From: Metallyticus violacea
Taxonomy: Eukaryota; Arthropoda; Insecta; Mantodea; Metallyticidae
Assembly: GCA_030762175.1 (NCBI GenBank)
Contig: CM060835.1
Coordinates: 87,106,001 to 87,170,000, forward strand
Reading direction: 5' to 3'
DNA: 64,000 nt
The notes under the pieces were generated by a model. It searched no databases. It was not told the origin of the DNA and was given only the letters and a program-made list of their open reading frames with translations. The translations under genes were made by a program, and so were the position numbers. This document shows, one piece after another, positions 1 to 12,057 of this stretch (its first letter is position 1; the number at the start of each line of letters is the position of its first letter).

Positions 1-182
1 AAGTATGTTAAAAGTTAACATTTTAAAAAAATTTGAGTCGAGATTGTAACATACACACCATTAAAATTCAATAAAATGGAAGACTAGTTTTGGGAGCTTT
101 TTTAAAATGTTAATATTTGACATCACTGTTACAAAAGTTCACTGCATTTATTTGTTAAAAGTAATTGCATTTTTGCCTTACA

Positions 183-366
183 AGCCTTTGAATCTTTTCT
201 CAGAAATAACCTTTTCTTACCTTCAGATTTTCATGATTTTGTCTCCCTGCTCTACTTAATGAGATTGAAAGCCTTTGAATCTTTTCTCAGAAATAACCTT
301 TACTTACCTTCAGATTTTCATGATTTTGTAGTATCTTGTCTCCCTGCTCTACTTAATGAGATTGAA
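183..366. repeat. Direct tandem duplication, 87-bp period
   Basis: Two adjacent copies begin with agcctttgaatctttt at 183 and 270. The second copy carries a 10-bp insertion (tagtatcttg) after the shared gattttg. Otherwise they are nearly identical, so the duplication is fairly recent. No coding content is seen. Confidence 0.9.
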
Positions 367-769
367 AGTTACTTTCCACAAGGTCATAGTGAATACAATT
401 GGATTAGAGATCCATTTTGAAAATTCTAAAAGTTGTCAGCAAAATTAAGAGCATAGCTGAGTGATATCAGCTGTGATTCTGATTTACTAAAGTTTTACAC
501 AGATACACAACTTTCTGGAAAGAGGTGAATATCCTGAACTTTCAGATGGCCTATTAAAGTTGCTCATGTCATTTTTCATTTCATAACTGTGTGAAAAGGT
601 ATTTTCCTATTTCATTCAAGTGAAAAGCAAGCATAAAAATTAGGGCTCAGATTTTTAGGTGCTAAAATTAGGAAAAATACTTATTTTTATATGCTAAAAA
701 TATTTGAAATGCTTGATAAAGTAAAAATATTTAATTATGCCATACTCACCAATGCAATTTATGCTATAC

Positions 770-2835
770 CTTGCTAATTGCTGAAGAATTACAATACACA
801 ATGAGAGTCATCCTTAAGTTGTCCATTACAAATGGGTGATGATTACTGCAAAACACTTACTTGTATTGGGAAAATGAATGCTCTATGTCACAAGATGTCA
901 GTATGGCAAATTTATAGCAGGGCATGTCACTCACATCACTATCCTCTTCTTGAAGTCCATCTAACACACTTGAAATTTCATTTATAGTTTGAGACCCATT
1001 ATTATTTTCAAACACATGACTAATTTATTTTTTAACACTTGTGCTGCAGATCCACTAAGACTGTTAAGTTTTCTTTTGACAGAAGGATCTACCCCTTTTC
1101 AAGTTTGTCAATTGTGCCGCAGAGGAAACACAAGTTAACATATATATATATATGTATGTCAAGTCATTTTAAACACTATGTCACTTAATATTTTCTAAAG
1201 GATCCCAGCTGAAGTTGCTTCACCTTTGTCCAGTTCGTTGATTACTGAGGCAAAACCATCAAACTTTATGCATAATACTGGACTGCGATGAGTCATGTTC
1301 TTTACCATGTTATTACTGAGATAGGTGGCAAAGGTTCATTGGGATTTTTATTCTTGAATACATTAATTCTTCTCAGCACCTTTATGAACATTTTTTTTCC
1401 ATTAGACATCAATTTATCCACATTAGGATGTGCATGTGTATGGTGGGATACCAGGGAAATATACACAGAGGTCTATGCAGCCCAGTGGTTTTTTTTCTAT
1501 TTAGGACGGTACCTAGAGGCTAACACAACCCACCTTTCGGCTGTAGACGATCTCGTCACCCAAGCGCTTAACTACCAGGTTCTCACTGTGGATAGGTCAC
1601 GTCTAACATAGACCTACTCAATTTAAGGGTGAGTCACCCAGCATTAAGGTAGCCACCACCCAACTCACGACAACAGTAGTTCAGGTAACATCTTCCCCCA
1701 AGGTACACACCTTAGGCACTCCCTTGGGACACATTGTCGCCGCGGGTACTCATTTGCCCGTGAGTTACGGGATCACTGCCATGCCGAGTCCAACCCATCC
1801 GCAACTCCCCAACGGGAGGGAATAAGTCCGATCCGGCTACATCTAGTAATGTCAGAAGTACCAGGGTACTTTAGGGTCTGCAGAGCCAGCACTTTAGACA
1901 TGTGTAGAGCAACGACCGAATCCCCCCCTCCCTTATGAGATCTACTTTAGGATATACTGCTCTGATTTCTTCACATAGCCTGTGTAAAAATGCACAATGC
2001 ATGTGACATGGATCATTTTAGGATAACAACAACACATGCTGCTGTCTTCTTCATATATGCAACAGCATCTATCAACAATAGTAAAACATTGTCATATTTA
2101 ACACTATCTGGCCACAAAATTTTACATTGCTTCATTAAATAATCTTGCAACAGTGATGTAGTTTGCAGTAGTAATTTCTTGCCTTGTTAGTAGAAAACTT
2201 TTCTTTGAAATTCCCTCATATTTTTAATACCCAAGCAATGACATTTCCAACTTTCTTGCCAGTAGAGTCTAAGTTTCGTTTAGGTTCATACAGATTTTTT
2301 CATTTTCACAAAGTGAAAAAATCTGTTGTAGAATTTGTTGGTAACACTTTGGAAGATACTTTTTTTCTCAAAGTTAACTCTTCAGAGGTGTACATTTTTT
2401 AAAGTGGTATGTCAACAGACACAAATGCCCTACATAAATCTTCACAATAAACTGAAAATGTTGAAGGTCCTGCAGAAGAACCTAGTAGTGCATCTCTAAT
2501 TAGAGGTTGTCTCCTCATCATGAGTGAAACTGCAGCAATATCTTATTTTGATTTAAAGTAAAACACTAAAAATCATGTCGTCACATTAAAACTCTCTTTA
2601 AGTTTCACAAACACAAATTCCCAATGTTTACGGAATTCCCAAATTCCCAAATTCCGTAAACATACTGCAGCAATATGTTTCTTGCCCACTAGGTGTTGTA
2701 TAACTTGAGATTGCTGTTCAGCTTCTATTGCTTCTCCACATGTTTGGCAGTAAATACATCCATCTGAACTGAAATTATCCTTAAATTCTCAACATATTGC
2801 TGCAAACCATAACTTGTTACTTTTACTTTAGGCAT
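770..2835 (-). mobile_element. Decayed hAT-superfamily DNA transposon
   Basis: Read on the minus strand, pieces of a hAT transposase appear in the right order but in shifting frames with stops. First comes a possible ATG at 2835. Next is a zinc-finger-like stretch with a C-x2-C pair (IYCQTCGEA) and H-x4-H (QHLVGKKH) around 2690-2790. A central part around 1950-2100 has MIHVTCIVH and CEEIRAVYPKVD-like pieces. After an insertion, VDKLMSNGKKMFIK and PISVITRWGTWL-like pieces lie at 1270-1425. Last is the C-terminal dimerisation block ILTSCDIEHSFSQYKQ at about 850-925. The family's usual order is BED finger, RNase H-like core, hATC. Multiple stops and frameshifts make this a non-functional relic. 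It is interrupted by the GC-rich insert at 1430-1939. Confidence 0.8.
1430..1939. mobile_element. Unclassified GC-rich retroposon (SINE-like) inside hAT relic
   Basis: This 510-bp block is clearly richer in G+C and CpG than its surroundings. It is flanked by ATCCACATTAGGAT (1416-1429) and ATCTACTTTAGGAT (1940-1953), a 14-bp direct repeat with two mismatches. The hAT protein similarity stops at one copy (…PKVD) and resumes at the other (…NVDKLMS), so the repeat is a target-site duplication. Long duplications of this kind are typical of target-primed retrotransposition. No protein, no clear tRNA promoter boxes and no long poly(A) tail were recognised, so the family is unknown. It could be a SINE or a 5'-truncated LINE. 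Confidence 0.6.
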
Positions 2836-3957
2836 TGTAATATTGCCTTGTACTGCAGTCTTACACTAGGAAAACACCACAGAAACCAATACTTCATAGT
2901 ATCACAAATGAACTAATGTGTGTGATCTGAAATGGGGAGAAAATTAGACATATCGCTAAATAAGCAAATGAGTCCCTGGTTTCTATGGTGAGTGCAATAA
3001 GATAAACATACAGCTGCAAGCTGATATGCAGCAATAGAATACTAAATAACAAACACTCTGCATTTTGGACAGCAATGTTTATAAATAGATAACTTATGTA
3101 GTAGAGTCACAAGGTCTTTCCCATTTAAGTGACACAAAACAAAAATGTAAAATACTGTAAGATGTAGCATATTGGTCAAAAATGTTAAAAACTAGTTCTA
3201 TTAACTGAAAAATAGGAATTTATGTAATTATAAACAAAATGTTTAAAATATGTATTTAAATAAAAAAAATATTTATTTACATACAAATCAAAGCCCTAAT
3301 AAAAATAGGCTTATGCATGCCCAGATTTACGACTCAACACGCAAAAATGGCTCGCCCAACTTCACATTAATTCAGTGAGTACAAAATATTTTAACAATAT
3401 TTCAGCATGTTCTTAGTTACAGTAATGTAGTTTTTTGAATATCATTTTTACTTTTTTATTATAGTGTACTACTTAACTTAGGAGTTCTATGAAATTTAAT
3501 ATTCAAGATTGGGACTTAAAAAGGTTGAGAACCATGGGTTAATGCATAAATAAAAGGCTACTGGGAAGTTGTGAGTTTTGGATTAAAAGTGACTTTCATC
3601 TCCCCTTAAAGTCATATTTATGAAATTAAATTATTGTTTTCTTGCAAAACTTTTAGCATTCCATACCCTTTATCATAGATTTTCAAGTATTAAGACACAA
3701 ATGAGTCTAATATCCATCTCTGGATAGGAGTCTGTAGAGCAAATCTGTGCATATCAGTAGAGAGTGAGAGAAAGTAAGTGGGTGGAGCCAAGGAGGCATG
3801 CTGGTGCAAAATGTAGCAGTCAGCATAAAAACACCATCAAAAGCGGAAAGGTTGCTCTGATGGTCATTTCTTGTGCTATTAAATGATGTAAACCAAATTA
3901 ATTGTTCCAACACCTTGATGTATAGAATTAGTATTCTGAAGAACTTCCAATACATTT
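2836..3957. other. No recognisable gene or repeat
   Basis: The stretch is AT-rich with no convincing exon, TE protein or tandem repeat on either strand. It may include further decayed sequence of the neighbouring hAT element. Confidence 0.4.
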
Positions 3958-3967
3958 CCCCTGCAAT

Positions 3968-4249
3968 ACCGCCACGGGTGGCCGAGGTCATTAAGGCACG
4001 GACTCGTGAGCGGGAGATCTGGATTCGAATACCTCCTCTCCTGTCCTGTCCTCTCTGACAGATTTTTTCCAGGTTTTCCTCAGTCCCCATGGCAAATGCT
4101 GGGGAGGTACCCTAAACTTAGGCCTGGAACGATTCCTTCCTTAAAAATAAATCCTTTCCCAAGATATCATTTCATCTCATGTATCATCAGTGTCCATTGC
4201 CTGTGGTGCCTCTGTAGCAAAAATGGGCATTAAACACTATTCATTCAAT
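3968..4249 (+). mobile_element. SINE family A (tRNA-derived), full length
   Basis: The head resembles a Leu/Ser-type tRNA: box A-like ggccgaggtcattaaggc, then box B-like ggattcgaatacc. The body continues with ttttttccaggttttcctc, a taccctaaacttaggcctgg block and the conserved tail gggcattaaacacta. A perfect 10-bp target-site duplication, CCCCTGCAAT, flanks it at 3958-3967 and 4250-4259. This is the reference copy for the other family A insertions listed here. Confidence 0.9.
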
Positions 4250-5165
4250 CCCCTGCAATGCAAATTGCAAAGCATGATTCAGATGCTTCTTGCATGGCTT
4301 TTCTAATAGAGACTTTCCATACTCTCACTCAACTGTTTTGCCTTATTCAGGAATTTGTACACTGGAATGTTCCAACTGCAGTAATAGCAGCCATCTCCCA
4401 ACATATTCTCTTACTGTTTTACCACCTCATGCAAATAAAATTTAATATACTCGTAATATTATATGTGACTCTCCTGATTCAGCTTTATGGCTTGACATGT
4501 TAATAGCAGGGAACAGAGATGATTTCTCTGCAGTTGAGTTGCTTCCTCGATGCATTCTCTCTATTTTCCACAGGTTCATTGGTCCAGCCTTACATTTGAC
4601 TACTTTTAATCATTTATTTAAATAGCACTAAGTATTCACAAATATTACACTTTAGTCTGGTACTAACTCAGACCAATATTTTAAATAACTCTGATATAAA
4701 AATGTTTAATTAACATACTAATTTTTGCCATTCACTAACTATATTAAACAGTGTTTGCTAAGCTCCAGTACTGGTTCATTAGTAGCTTCCTACTGGTATA
4801 ACCAGAGGATTTTGGCACAACACCTTCTACTAAACAAAGAAACACTATTATAACATAAACTAAAACATTTTATACAATTCAATAATCACCCCAAAATTAG
4901 CAATAAATCTGTTCTCATTTGTAGAACCCTATCCTTAATTAGCTTACATCCATACATATTTACATTTTAATCTACTATATATAATCACAATATCACTACA
5001 GCTAATAATACAAAGCAAACATAATCAAACTGATTATCCTCTCTCCTCACTGACGATAACCATTTGTTCTTAAACTCTATATAAATATTCTCTAAGATTC
5101 TTTATTTGTGGTTACCAAACATTTTCTTTGGAGAAATTTGCTTAATTACCTTTTTTATTTATTTC

Positions 5166-5430
5166 ATGCCCGTTTCAACTTCTGAGGCACCACAGAAGAC
5201 AGTGGACAATGATGATAATTGAAATGAAATGATATATTTGGAAAGGACTTTTTTAAGGAAGGAAATGTTCCAGGCCTAAGTTCAGGATACCTCCTCAGCA
5301 TTTGTCATTTATGAGAAATGAGGAAAATCTGGAAAAAACCTCAGTCAGGGAGTATGGTTCTGGTGGGAACTGATCCCAGACCTTTCACTCACGATTCTGC
5401 ACCTTAATGACCTTGACCACTGATAGCAGT
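5166..5430 (-). mobile_element. SINE family A copy
   Basis: Minus-strand copy. The tail (complement of gcccgtttcaacttctgagg) lies at the left, the cctaagttcaggatacctcc block in the middle and the tRNA-like head near 5380-5430. It is considerably diverged. The AT-rich DNA between 4260 and 5160 contains nothing else recognisable. Confidence 0.8.
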
Positions 5431-5868
5431 ACCATTTACCATATGGAATTGTTGTCTCCATTTACTTGTTCCTGAGCATCCAAACAAAATATGTTCTACA
5501 TTTTTCAAATTTCCACATAAGAGCAAACTCCATACTCACAATTACTTCTAAAACCCATTATACTCTAGATTTCTAATCTCACATTATCCTATTTCTTTCC
5601 TGCTCATTACACTTATTAATGCATTTCTCTCTTTTAACATCCCCTTTTATCTCCTGACAGAACACTAGTGACCTCTTACTCCTCATTATAGAATGTAATA
5701 TCAATCCATCTATATCCTGAAATCTTACTCTAATCTATTTCCAAAAACGTTTCTCCAAATCATTTCTTCTTAACATACATCACCCATTCCATTCCCTGTT
5801 AACTCTTCTCCAACTTTATTTACCCAATAGAAATCCCATGCATCAGGCTCCTGAAATTTTAAACAGGG

Positions 5869-5925
5869 TCGGCCGGTCGGCTGGTTTTGGTTAGTTAGTA
5901 GGTGGGTAGGTAGGTACTAGTGGCT
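5869..5925 (+). repeat. Degenerate GGTA/GGCC low-complexity stretch
   Basis: Imperfect gtcggccggtcggctgg, then ttagttagtaggtgggtagg. It recalls the TAGG/TGGG array upstream of the large GATA array at 31.1 kb but is very short. Confidence 0.6.
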
Positions 5926-6030
5926 ATTGGGGGTGCTGGTTTTTATAATTTTTCCTCAGTTTCAGAATAAAGAGCTTCCAAACTATTCTTTCTTTGTTTG
6001 TTGCTATCAAGTTGCTCATTTTATTAACAT

Positions 6031-6081
6031 GACCACTGCCTGTAGTGCCTCAGTAGTAAAAACGGGCATTAAACACTATTA
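6031..6081 (+). mobile_element. SINE family A, 3' end only
   Basis: Only the terminal ~50 bp of the family (cactgcctgtagtgcctcag … cgggcattaaacacta) are present, so the copy is heavily 5'-truncated. From here to 7576 only unassigned AT-rich DNA was seen. Confidence 0.75.
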
Positions 6082-7576
6082 AAAAAAGTATGAGACCACC
6101 TGCACAGCGGATTGATTTTTTTCATTCTCTACAGACTCCTGAGATGGATGTCATTATCCACTAATACTAAAGTTACATAGTATTTCAGGTGAAAAATTTC
6201 ACCCATGCAACTTGGGGGAACCAGGAGTTGATCCTGGATCTGCTCAGTACATGAGCCTGATAGTGGACCCAAAAATGGGATTAGAAGACAATGGCAAGCT
6301 CCAGTGTGTATTTTGCAGTTTGCAAAGTAATATGTATTATGAGTAAGAATTTGGTTGCTGAAATCAATAATCTTAACCTGATTTGTTTGGGACAGCCCTG
6401 AAAATATATTAAACTCCTCTCAAAAGTCAGTAAAAAGTCAAACATTTTTTGAGTTACATTTAAAAATAAGATATTTGTATTCAGTATCTTAAAATAAGTG
6501 GCATGCATTGAATTTCCAAACATAATTTTTTAAACACATTTTAATAATTATCAAGTTAATGAAATAGCTGTTGCAACTATGATTGTCATGACTGGGGACT
6601 GAACTAATTATCAGTACAAACAGTTTTATTTTAATTCCTCCCTCCCCATTCAACAAATAAATAGAAATATATTTTTTTCTACATTTAATACTCTTTGCAG
6701 TGAACAATGAGTGAAATTACCAGACTGTGAATTTAATTCTTTTTCAAATATTCCTATTAATTTGGTGTAGTTTTTTTCATAAGTGTTAATTACTGAAGTT
6801 CGTGTTAAAAACCTGCAAATGTGATTTAAAAGGCTTTCACAGGTAGTTATAATAAAAGTCAGTGGTTAATGAAATACACATGGCTGAAAAATGTACTTGA
6901 CAAAAATATAAAAGCATTTTGCAACACTTAAAGTAGTAAGTTATTATAGTGGAGAAAACATGCATATAAACACAGCATCAACAACTATAAAACCAGGTTC
7001 AGTCAAAGTGTTATGTTTTTATAATGAACAGCAGAGGTATTACTGCTAAGTTCTGATCCATTATGCTGGGCAATATAAGCATTCTTACAGACTGCTTCAT
7101 ACTGGCATTGGCACTAACTTTTTCAAACAGACTAAGTCAGAAGGCATTGTAACATAATTGTTTTAATTCCAATATGACTGAAACACATATGCACTTCATT
7201 TCTATTTAGCGACAAGTGATGAGTTTAACTATGGCCATATGAAAAAGTTTCATATTGCATTCTATTACTAGACAAGCAAGCTATAGTGAACAAACTCTTA
7301 GATTTTTAAGATCTATATTAAACATTGGGACAATTAAATAAAAACAAGTAAAAATCTTATAAGTGGTTACTTAGCTTTGAAAGTTAGACTGAACAGTAAA
7401 AGCTATTTTACTGATTTTAAATAACAGTTTACTTTTGCTGATAAGTAGTACCTGAAAATGTTTCAGTTTCAATTGAATAAACTAATGAGCAGTAATTATT
7501 TAATTGATATCACTGTATGATTTTGTTGAACTACACACTCTTAATGCTTCACTTACTTGCCATAATGTATGAACCC

Positions 7577-7610
7577 GTTTTGAAAACATTTAGTTCTCAC
7601 CATCAATCAG
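7577..7610 (-). ncRNA. Degenerate hammerhead-ribozyme-like motif of Penelope copy 1
   Basis: The minus strand reads CTGATTGATGG … AAAAC, comparable with the better CTGANGA…GAAAC motifs of the other Penelope copies. The G12-equivalent base and the stem II pairing are poor, so it is probably an inactive relic. It is listed because its position downstream of the endonuclease matches the other copies. Confidence 0.3.
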
Positions 7611-9165
7611 GCTAAAATCCAACTGTCGGATCATTCGTTGAGCTGTGGGAATGTGTATTCTGCTCTGGTGGTGGTGTGATAAACTTTTAGTTTATGTTTT
7701 CATCTCCGGCAGTGTTGAAGTTCATTAGACTGTCTTTGTATTTGTAGATGTGGATTTTCTTTCACGTTGCTAGTTCCGTAGGTCTTTGTACTGATTGTAA
7801 TAATTTTGCTTTAATCATTATGTCGTGATTTTGTGTGCAAAAATGATATGCTACTGCTGATTTCTGTATTTGCTTGTACTTAATGTTCCTGAAATGTTCC
7901 TATGTTTCTCTTTGTTTTTCCAATGTAGATTTTTTTACATTCTACACAATTTATTTTGTAAATACCTGCTATTTCCTCTTGTGGAATACTGTCATTAACA
8001 TTGTCTATCAGTAAGTTTTTAACATTAAATCTATTAATCGGTGCCAACCTGATATTAAAATCTTTAAGAATATTCTGAAATTATTTTGTAGCCCATGGAT
8101 AATATGTGAACTTTTTAAAAATTAGCTTATCTTTTCTTGCTGAAAGTGTTGTGGTTTGTTTCATACGTTTTAGTCTCTTGAATTTCTGCACTTTTTTGTG
8201 TACTAGTTCTTTTTTAAAACCATTTTTACCCGCTGTTTCTTCTATTTGTTTGTATTCATTAAAATATTCTTCTTTGCTAATTTGTAGGTTAACTAGCTGG
8301 TGTATTAAACTGTTGATAACTGCATGCTTGTGCGCTGTGGGGTTAAAACTGTCAACTTTGATGTGATTATCTGCATGTGCATTCTTTCTGTATATTCCAA
8401 ATTCCAGATTTCCTTGACATTTCATTATTTTAATATCTAAGAATGGCAACATGTTATCTGTTTCTGTTTCATATATAAACAATATGTTTCTATCTTGTAC
8501 ATTCAAAAGTTTTAAGGCATCATCAATGAGTTTTCTGTTAACTATGGCAAATATATCATCGACATATCTGTACCATACCTTAAATATGTATGGAAAAGCT
8601 GTGTTGTTGTTTTAAATCTACTCATGAAGAGGTTAGCTAAAAATGGAGATAAGGGGCTGCCCATTGTAAGTCCTGCTTGTTGTTTATAAAATTTTGCTTT
8701 GAAACTAAATTGGCTTGGTTTATGCAAATTTCTGTGAGTTTGATGTATTCTTTTATATGTGTATCCTTAATTCATTTGTTTTAAGTCAATCATGAAGATA
8801 AATTATGAGTTTTTCTTTTGGTATGCCTGGAAACAGAGATTCTACGTCAAAAGGTATTAGAGTGTCAGAATGATGTAGTTTTATTCCTTAATTTTTTGTA
8901 TTAACTGATATGAGTTGTTTATACTCCTACTTTGAAATTTAGATAATGTCTTGAATCTATTAGCTAACCATTTTGCTAAATAGTAAGAAGGAGTATTTAT
9001 GTTGTTAATGATGGGACGCATACCATTTCCAGTCACGTGAATTTTAGGTAAACCATATATCATAGCTACTGTAGCGTTGTTCTGTTTTATTTTGTATATT
9101 GCTTCCTTTGGGATGACTATACATGTTTTTAGAACCTCATTGATGGAATTAATACACTCTTTCAA
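7577..9165 (-). mobile_element. Penelope-like retroelement copy 1 (RT + GIY-YIG, 3' end)
   Basis: Read right to left, this encodes Penelope-type reverse transcriptase pieces. A MIYGLPKIH…MRPIINN segment lies at 8990-9080, a GLTMGSPLSPFLANLFMS segment at 8630-8690, and the catalytic YRYVDDIFAI at about 8545-8575 in a shifted frame. A linker follows (SARKDKLIFKK…YYPWATK, 8090-8160), then the GIY-YIG endonuclease start (AGIYKINCVECKKIYIGKTKRN, about 7905-7975, split across frames). The order RT then GIY-YIG nuclease is the hallmark of Penelope elements. Frameshifts and stops show it is inactive. A hammerhead-like motif lies at its 3' end (7577-7610). The 5' part of the RT ORF is missing. Confidence 0.85.
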
Positions 9166-9220
9166 ACTTTATTCTTAGGTGCCTTTTCATATACAATAAT
9201 ACAAACTTTTGTTGTGATTT

Positions 9221-9484
9221 ATTTTATTTACTAATGGATGTTCTTTAACATCTCAGGATATCAGCATTCCATTCAATTCAGGGCATGAAACAGCTGATAA
9301 ATTTTGCTCAGACGCCTCTTCTTTCAGGCTTGAGGTTCATTTACATACCATAAATCTATGACATGGAAACATGGCTTTACTTTCCTTCTGAAGGAAGCTA
9401 TACATAGGACTTTATGATCTTGACCGAGATTGAACCCATGATCTCAGATCTAAGTATGGTTACCACAAGACCACAAGGACCGAC
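9221..9484 (-). mobile_element. SINE family B copy
   Basis: Minus-strand copy of the second tRNA-derived SINE. The tail side is ggatgttctttaacatctcag at the left. Next come ttttgctcagacgcctcttc, a caggcttgaggtt block, and the tRNA-like head (complement of tcctTGTGGTCTTGTGGTAACC) at 9450-9484. It separates Penelope copies 1 and 2. Confidence 0.85.
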
Positions 9485-9706
9485 ACACTACAAATAAATG
9501 AATACCAGTAATATACAAACAACTAACGTAGCAATTCCAAATCTAACACACTTCTTAAAAAATATAAGTATGTCAAGTGGGGATGCAAGATTGCTCATCT
9601 ACTGTAGCCAGCAGCATTTAAACATTTGTGAGTATTAAGATCATTGTATGATTGTGTTGAACTAACACTCTTTTGCTTCACTTACTTGTTTAAATATGCA
9701 GAATCA

Positions 9707-9736
9707 GTTTCATGATCCCTTTGTTTGCATCATCAG
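9707..9736 (-). ncRNA. Hammerhead-like motif of Penelope copy 2
   Basis: The minus strand has CTGATGATG at the start and TGAAACTGATT at the end. CTGATGA equals the canonical hammerhead core and GAAAC the second core segment. The intervening ~15 nt forms only a weak stem II, so it is probably decayed. Confidence 0.35.
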
Positions 9737-10606
9737 CCCATAGTTGACACCATTATGCTATGTGGATGTGTAATCTGCTCTGGTGGAGGTGTGATGATCT
9801 TAAAATTTATGTTTTAATCATTGGAAGTGTCAAAGTTCAATAAAGTATCTTTGTACTTGTAAATTTAGATTTTCTCCCTTGTTGCTAATTCTGCAGGTCT
9901 TTGTATTGATTTTAATTATGTTGTTTTACTCAATATATCATGGTATTCTGTTCAGAAATGATATGTGACTGCTGATTTCTCCAAATGCTTGTATTTTATG
10001 TTTCTGAAATGTTCTTTTAACTGTGTGGCTATGTTTCTCTTTATTTTACCAACGTAGATTTTTTCACATTCTGCAAAATTTATTTTATAAAGATGTGCTT
10101 TTTCTCTGGTGGAATGCTGTCATTAACATTATCAAACAGGAGATTTTTAACTTAAATCTGTTTAGAGATGCTAACATGATATTAAAATCTTCCAGAATAT
10201 TCAGAAACTTTTTTGTAGCCCATGGATGTTATGTAAATTTTTTAAAATTAGCTTATCTATTTGTGCTGAAAGTGTTCTGGTTTCTTTGATAAGTTTTTCC
10301 TCTTGAATTTCTGTACTTTTCCTGTACTAGTTCTTTTTCAAAACCATTTTTAACTGCTGTTCTTTCTATTTGTTTGTATTCTCTATGGTATTCTTCTTTG
10401 CTAATTTTTAGGTTAACTAGCCAATGTGTTAAGCTGTTGATAACTGCATGTTTGTGCATTGTGTGGTTAAAACCATAAGCTTTGATGTGATTGTCTGCAT
10501 GTGTATTCTTTCTGTATATTCTAAATTCCAGGTTTTCTTGATGTTTCATTATTTTTACGTCCAAGAAAGGTAACATGTTATCTGTTTCCATTTCGTATGT
10601 GAATGA
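9707..10606 (-). mobile_element. Penelope-like retroelement copy 2 (5'-truncated)
   Basis: The minus strand carries ETDNMLPFLDVKIM and IYRKNTHADNHIK (RT C-terminal part, 10480-10590). A linker with HPWATKKF follows at about 10210, then a decayed GIY-YIG region near 10040-10100. Protein-level similarity to copy 1 is high, but stops are frequent. Copies 1 and 2 lie in the same orientation, separated by a SINE B, and could be remnants of one partial tandem array. That arrangement is common for Penelope elements. Confidence 0.8.
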
Positions 10607-11319
10607 TATGAATACCTACAAATATGATATACTTGTAAATATTCCCAAGAAATACCCTTTTCTTCTACAAAGACCAATGACACCAAAATTTGTGACCAGC
10701 TAAGAAAATGCTAGGACTGCATTTAAAAATAAATATGTGATTACTTCAGGATAGCAAATTACTGCTGAGAAACTGAAGAAGATGATGAATAACATGAAAA
10801 TTGAATTAAAGGAAAACAACAGTCAAAAGGTCAATTGGGAATAAGAAAATGAAATTGTTGGAATGGTAAAAGATTCTTTTTGAACTTATGCAATCTGATG
10901 AAAGCCCAGTTTTCAAACCTGTGGCCAGTGCAATTGTTGCAAATAAGATACCTTCACAACAAGATAATCTTCATTCCTAAACTAACTGTAAAGTAAGGCC
11001 TCAGTATCAACCAGACCTTCCACGCACAAGAGGGAGTTCCACTGAGGCTACAGACATGACAAATTCAGAACTACAGAGACTACCTGAGGCTAACAAGAAT
11101 GCAGATCAGAGGAGAAGAACATTTACAGCAACATCAAGATTTGGAAAATTTGAGTTTTTCTCTTGATGTTAGGAACATTGATAATGTAGATGAATTTGTG
11201 TTTAAAAATGTTTAGATAACTCATATGATTGATGAATGTAACATTTATTTTGAAAAAAACTATAAGGAACTATCACAGTGAAGCCAAATGTATGAGTGAA
11301 AAATTTAGGAAAAAGATAA
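10607..11319. other. Unassigned sequence between Penelope fragments
   Basis: No convincing exon or known element was recognised. It may be diverged upstream sequence of the plus-strand Penelope copy that follows, since short, broken reading frames run in that direction. Confidence 0.3.
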
Positions 11320-11800
11320 GGAAAAGCTGATTTTTCAAAAATTTACATATCATCCAAGAGCAATTAAAGATTTTAATATAAGATGGGCACCTGTCAATAG
11401 ATTTAATTTGAAAAATATTCTGAAGGATAATGCAGATGAAAGTACCCCACAGGAGAAAAACTCAGGTATTTATAAAATAACTTGTGCAAAGTGTGAAAAA
11501 AAATTATATTGGAAAAACAAAAAGGAACATAGGCATACATTTGAAAGAACATCTTAGGAACCTAAAATACAAACAGATGGAGAGGTCGGCAGTGGCACAT
11601 CATTTTTGGACAAAAAAGCATGACATAAAAAAAGATGAACTGTTGAAAGCAGTACAGGGACCAACAGAATTGTCTAATGGGAAAAAATTTACATTCATAA
11701 ATATAGAGACCGTTTAATGAATTTTGACGTTCTGGGGGAGGAAAACACTAACTTTTTAAGTTCATCAAAATACCACCAGAGCAGAGTCTCACTTTTACAT
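11320..11800 (+). mobile_element. Penelope-like retroelement copy 3 (GIY-YIG end)
   Basis: The plus strand encodes a broken linker, then the endonuclease. The segment NYIGKTKRNIGIHLKEHLRN (11507-11566) is followed by a conserved SAVAHHFWTKKHD motif and by KFTFINIE near the C-terminus (11680-11710). The upstream GIY half (GIYKIT-like, 11467-11485) is in another frame. The RT is absent. No hammerhead-like motif was seen downstream. Confidence 0.8.
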
Positions 11801-12057
11801 AGTCCAGTGGAGTTTCCAACCAGTCGTCCTATGGCCAAGGATGAAGACAAAGGTCTTCGAATACGATACCAATCCGATACCACATTTTATAACAAGTAAG
11901 TGGAGCAATAACAATGGTTAGGTCAACATAATCCAAACATTTTTCAATAATTTATTTTGAAGTCTTATTCTGGTATTTTTAATAATAATGATAATATAAT
12001 TGCACTTTCTTCTTGAATTTTTCTACATTATTGTACACCAGAAAATAAAATTAACAA

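Noticed and set aside
3970..4040. tRNA-like sequences with box A/B in the SINE heads (also at 16430, 19210 and elsewhere)
   Set aside because: They lack complete cloverleaf pairing and are always followed by the same SINE body and tail, so they are SINE heads and not tRNA genes.
3707..4090. 127-codon minus-strand frame
   Set aside because: Overlaps the SINE A head antisense and has no family features.
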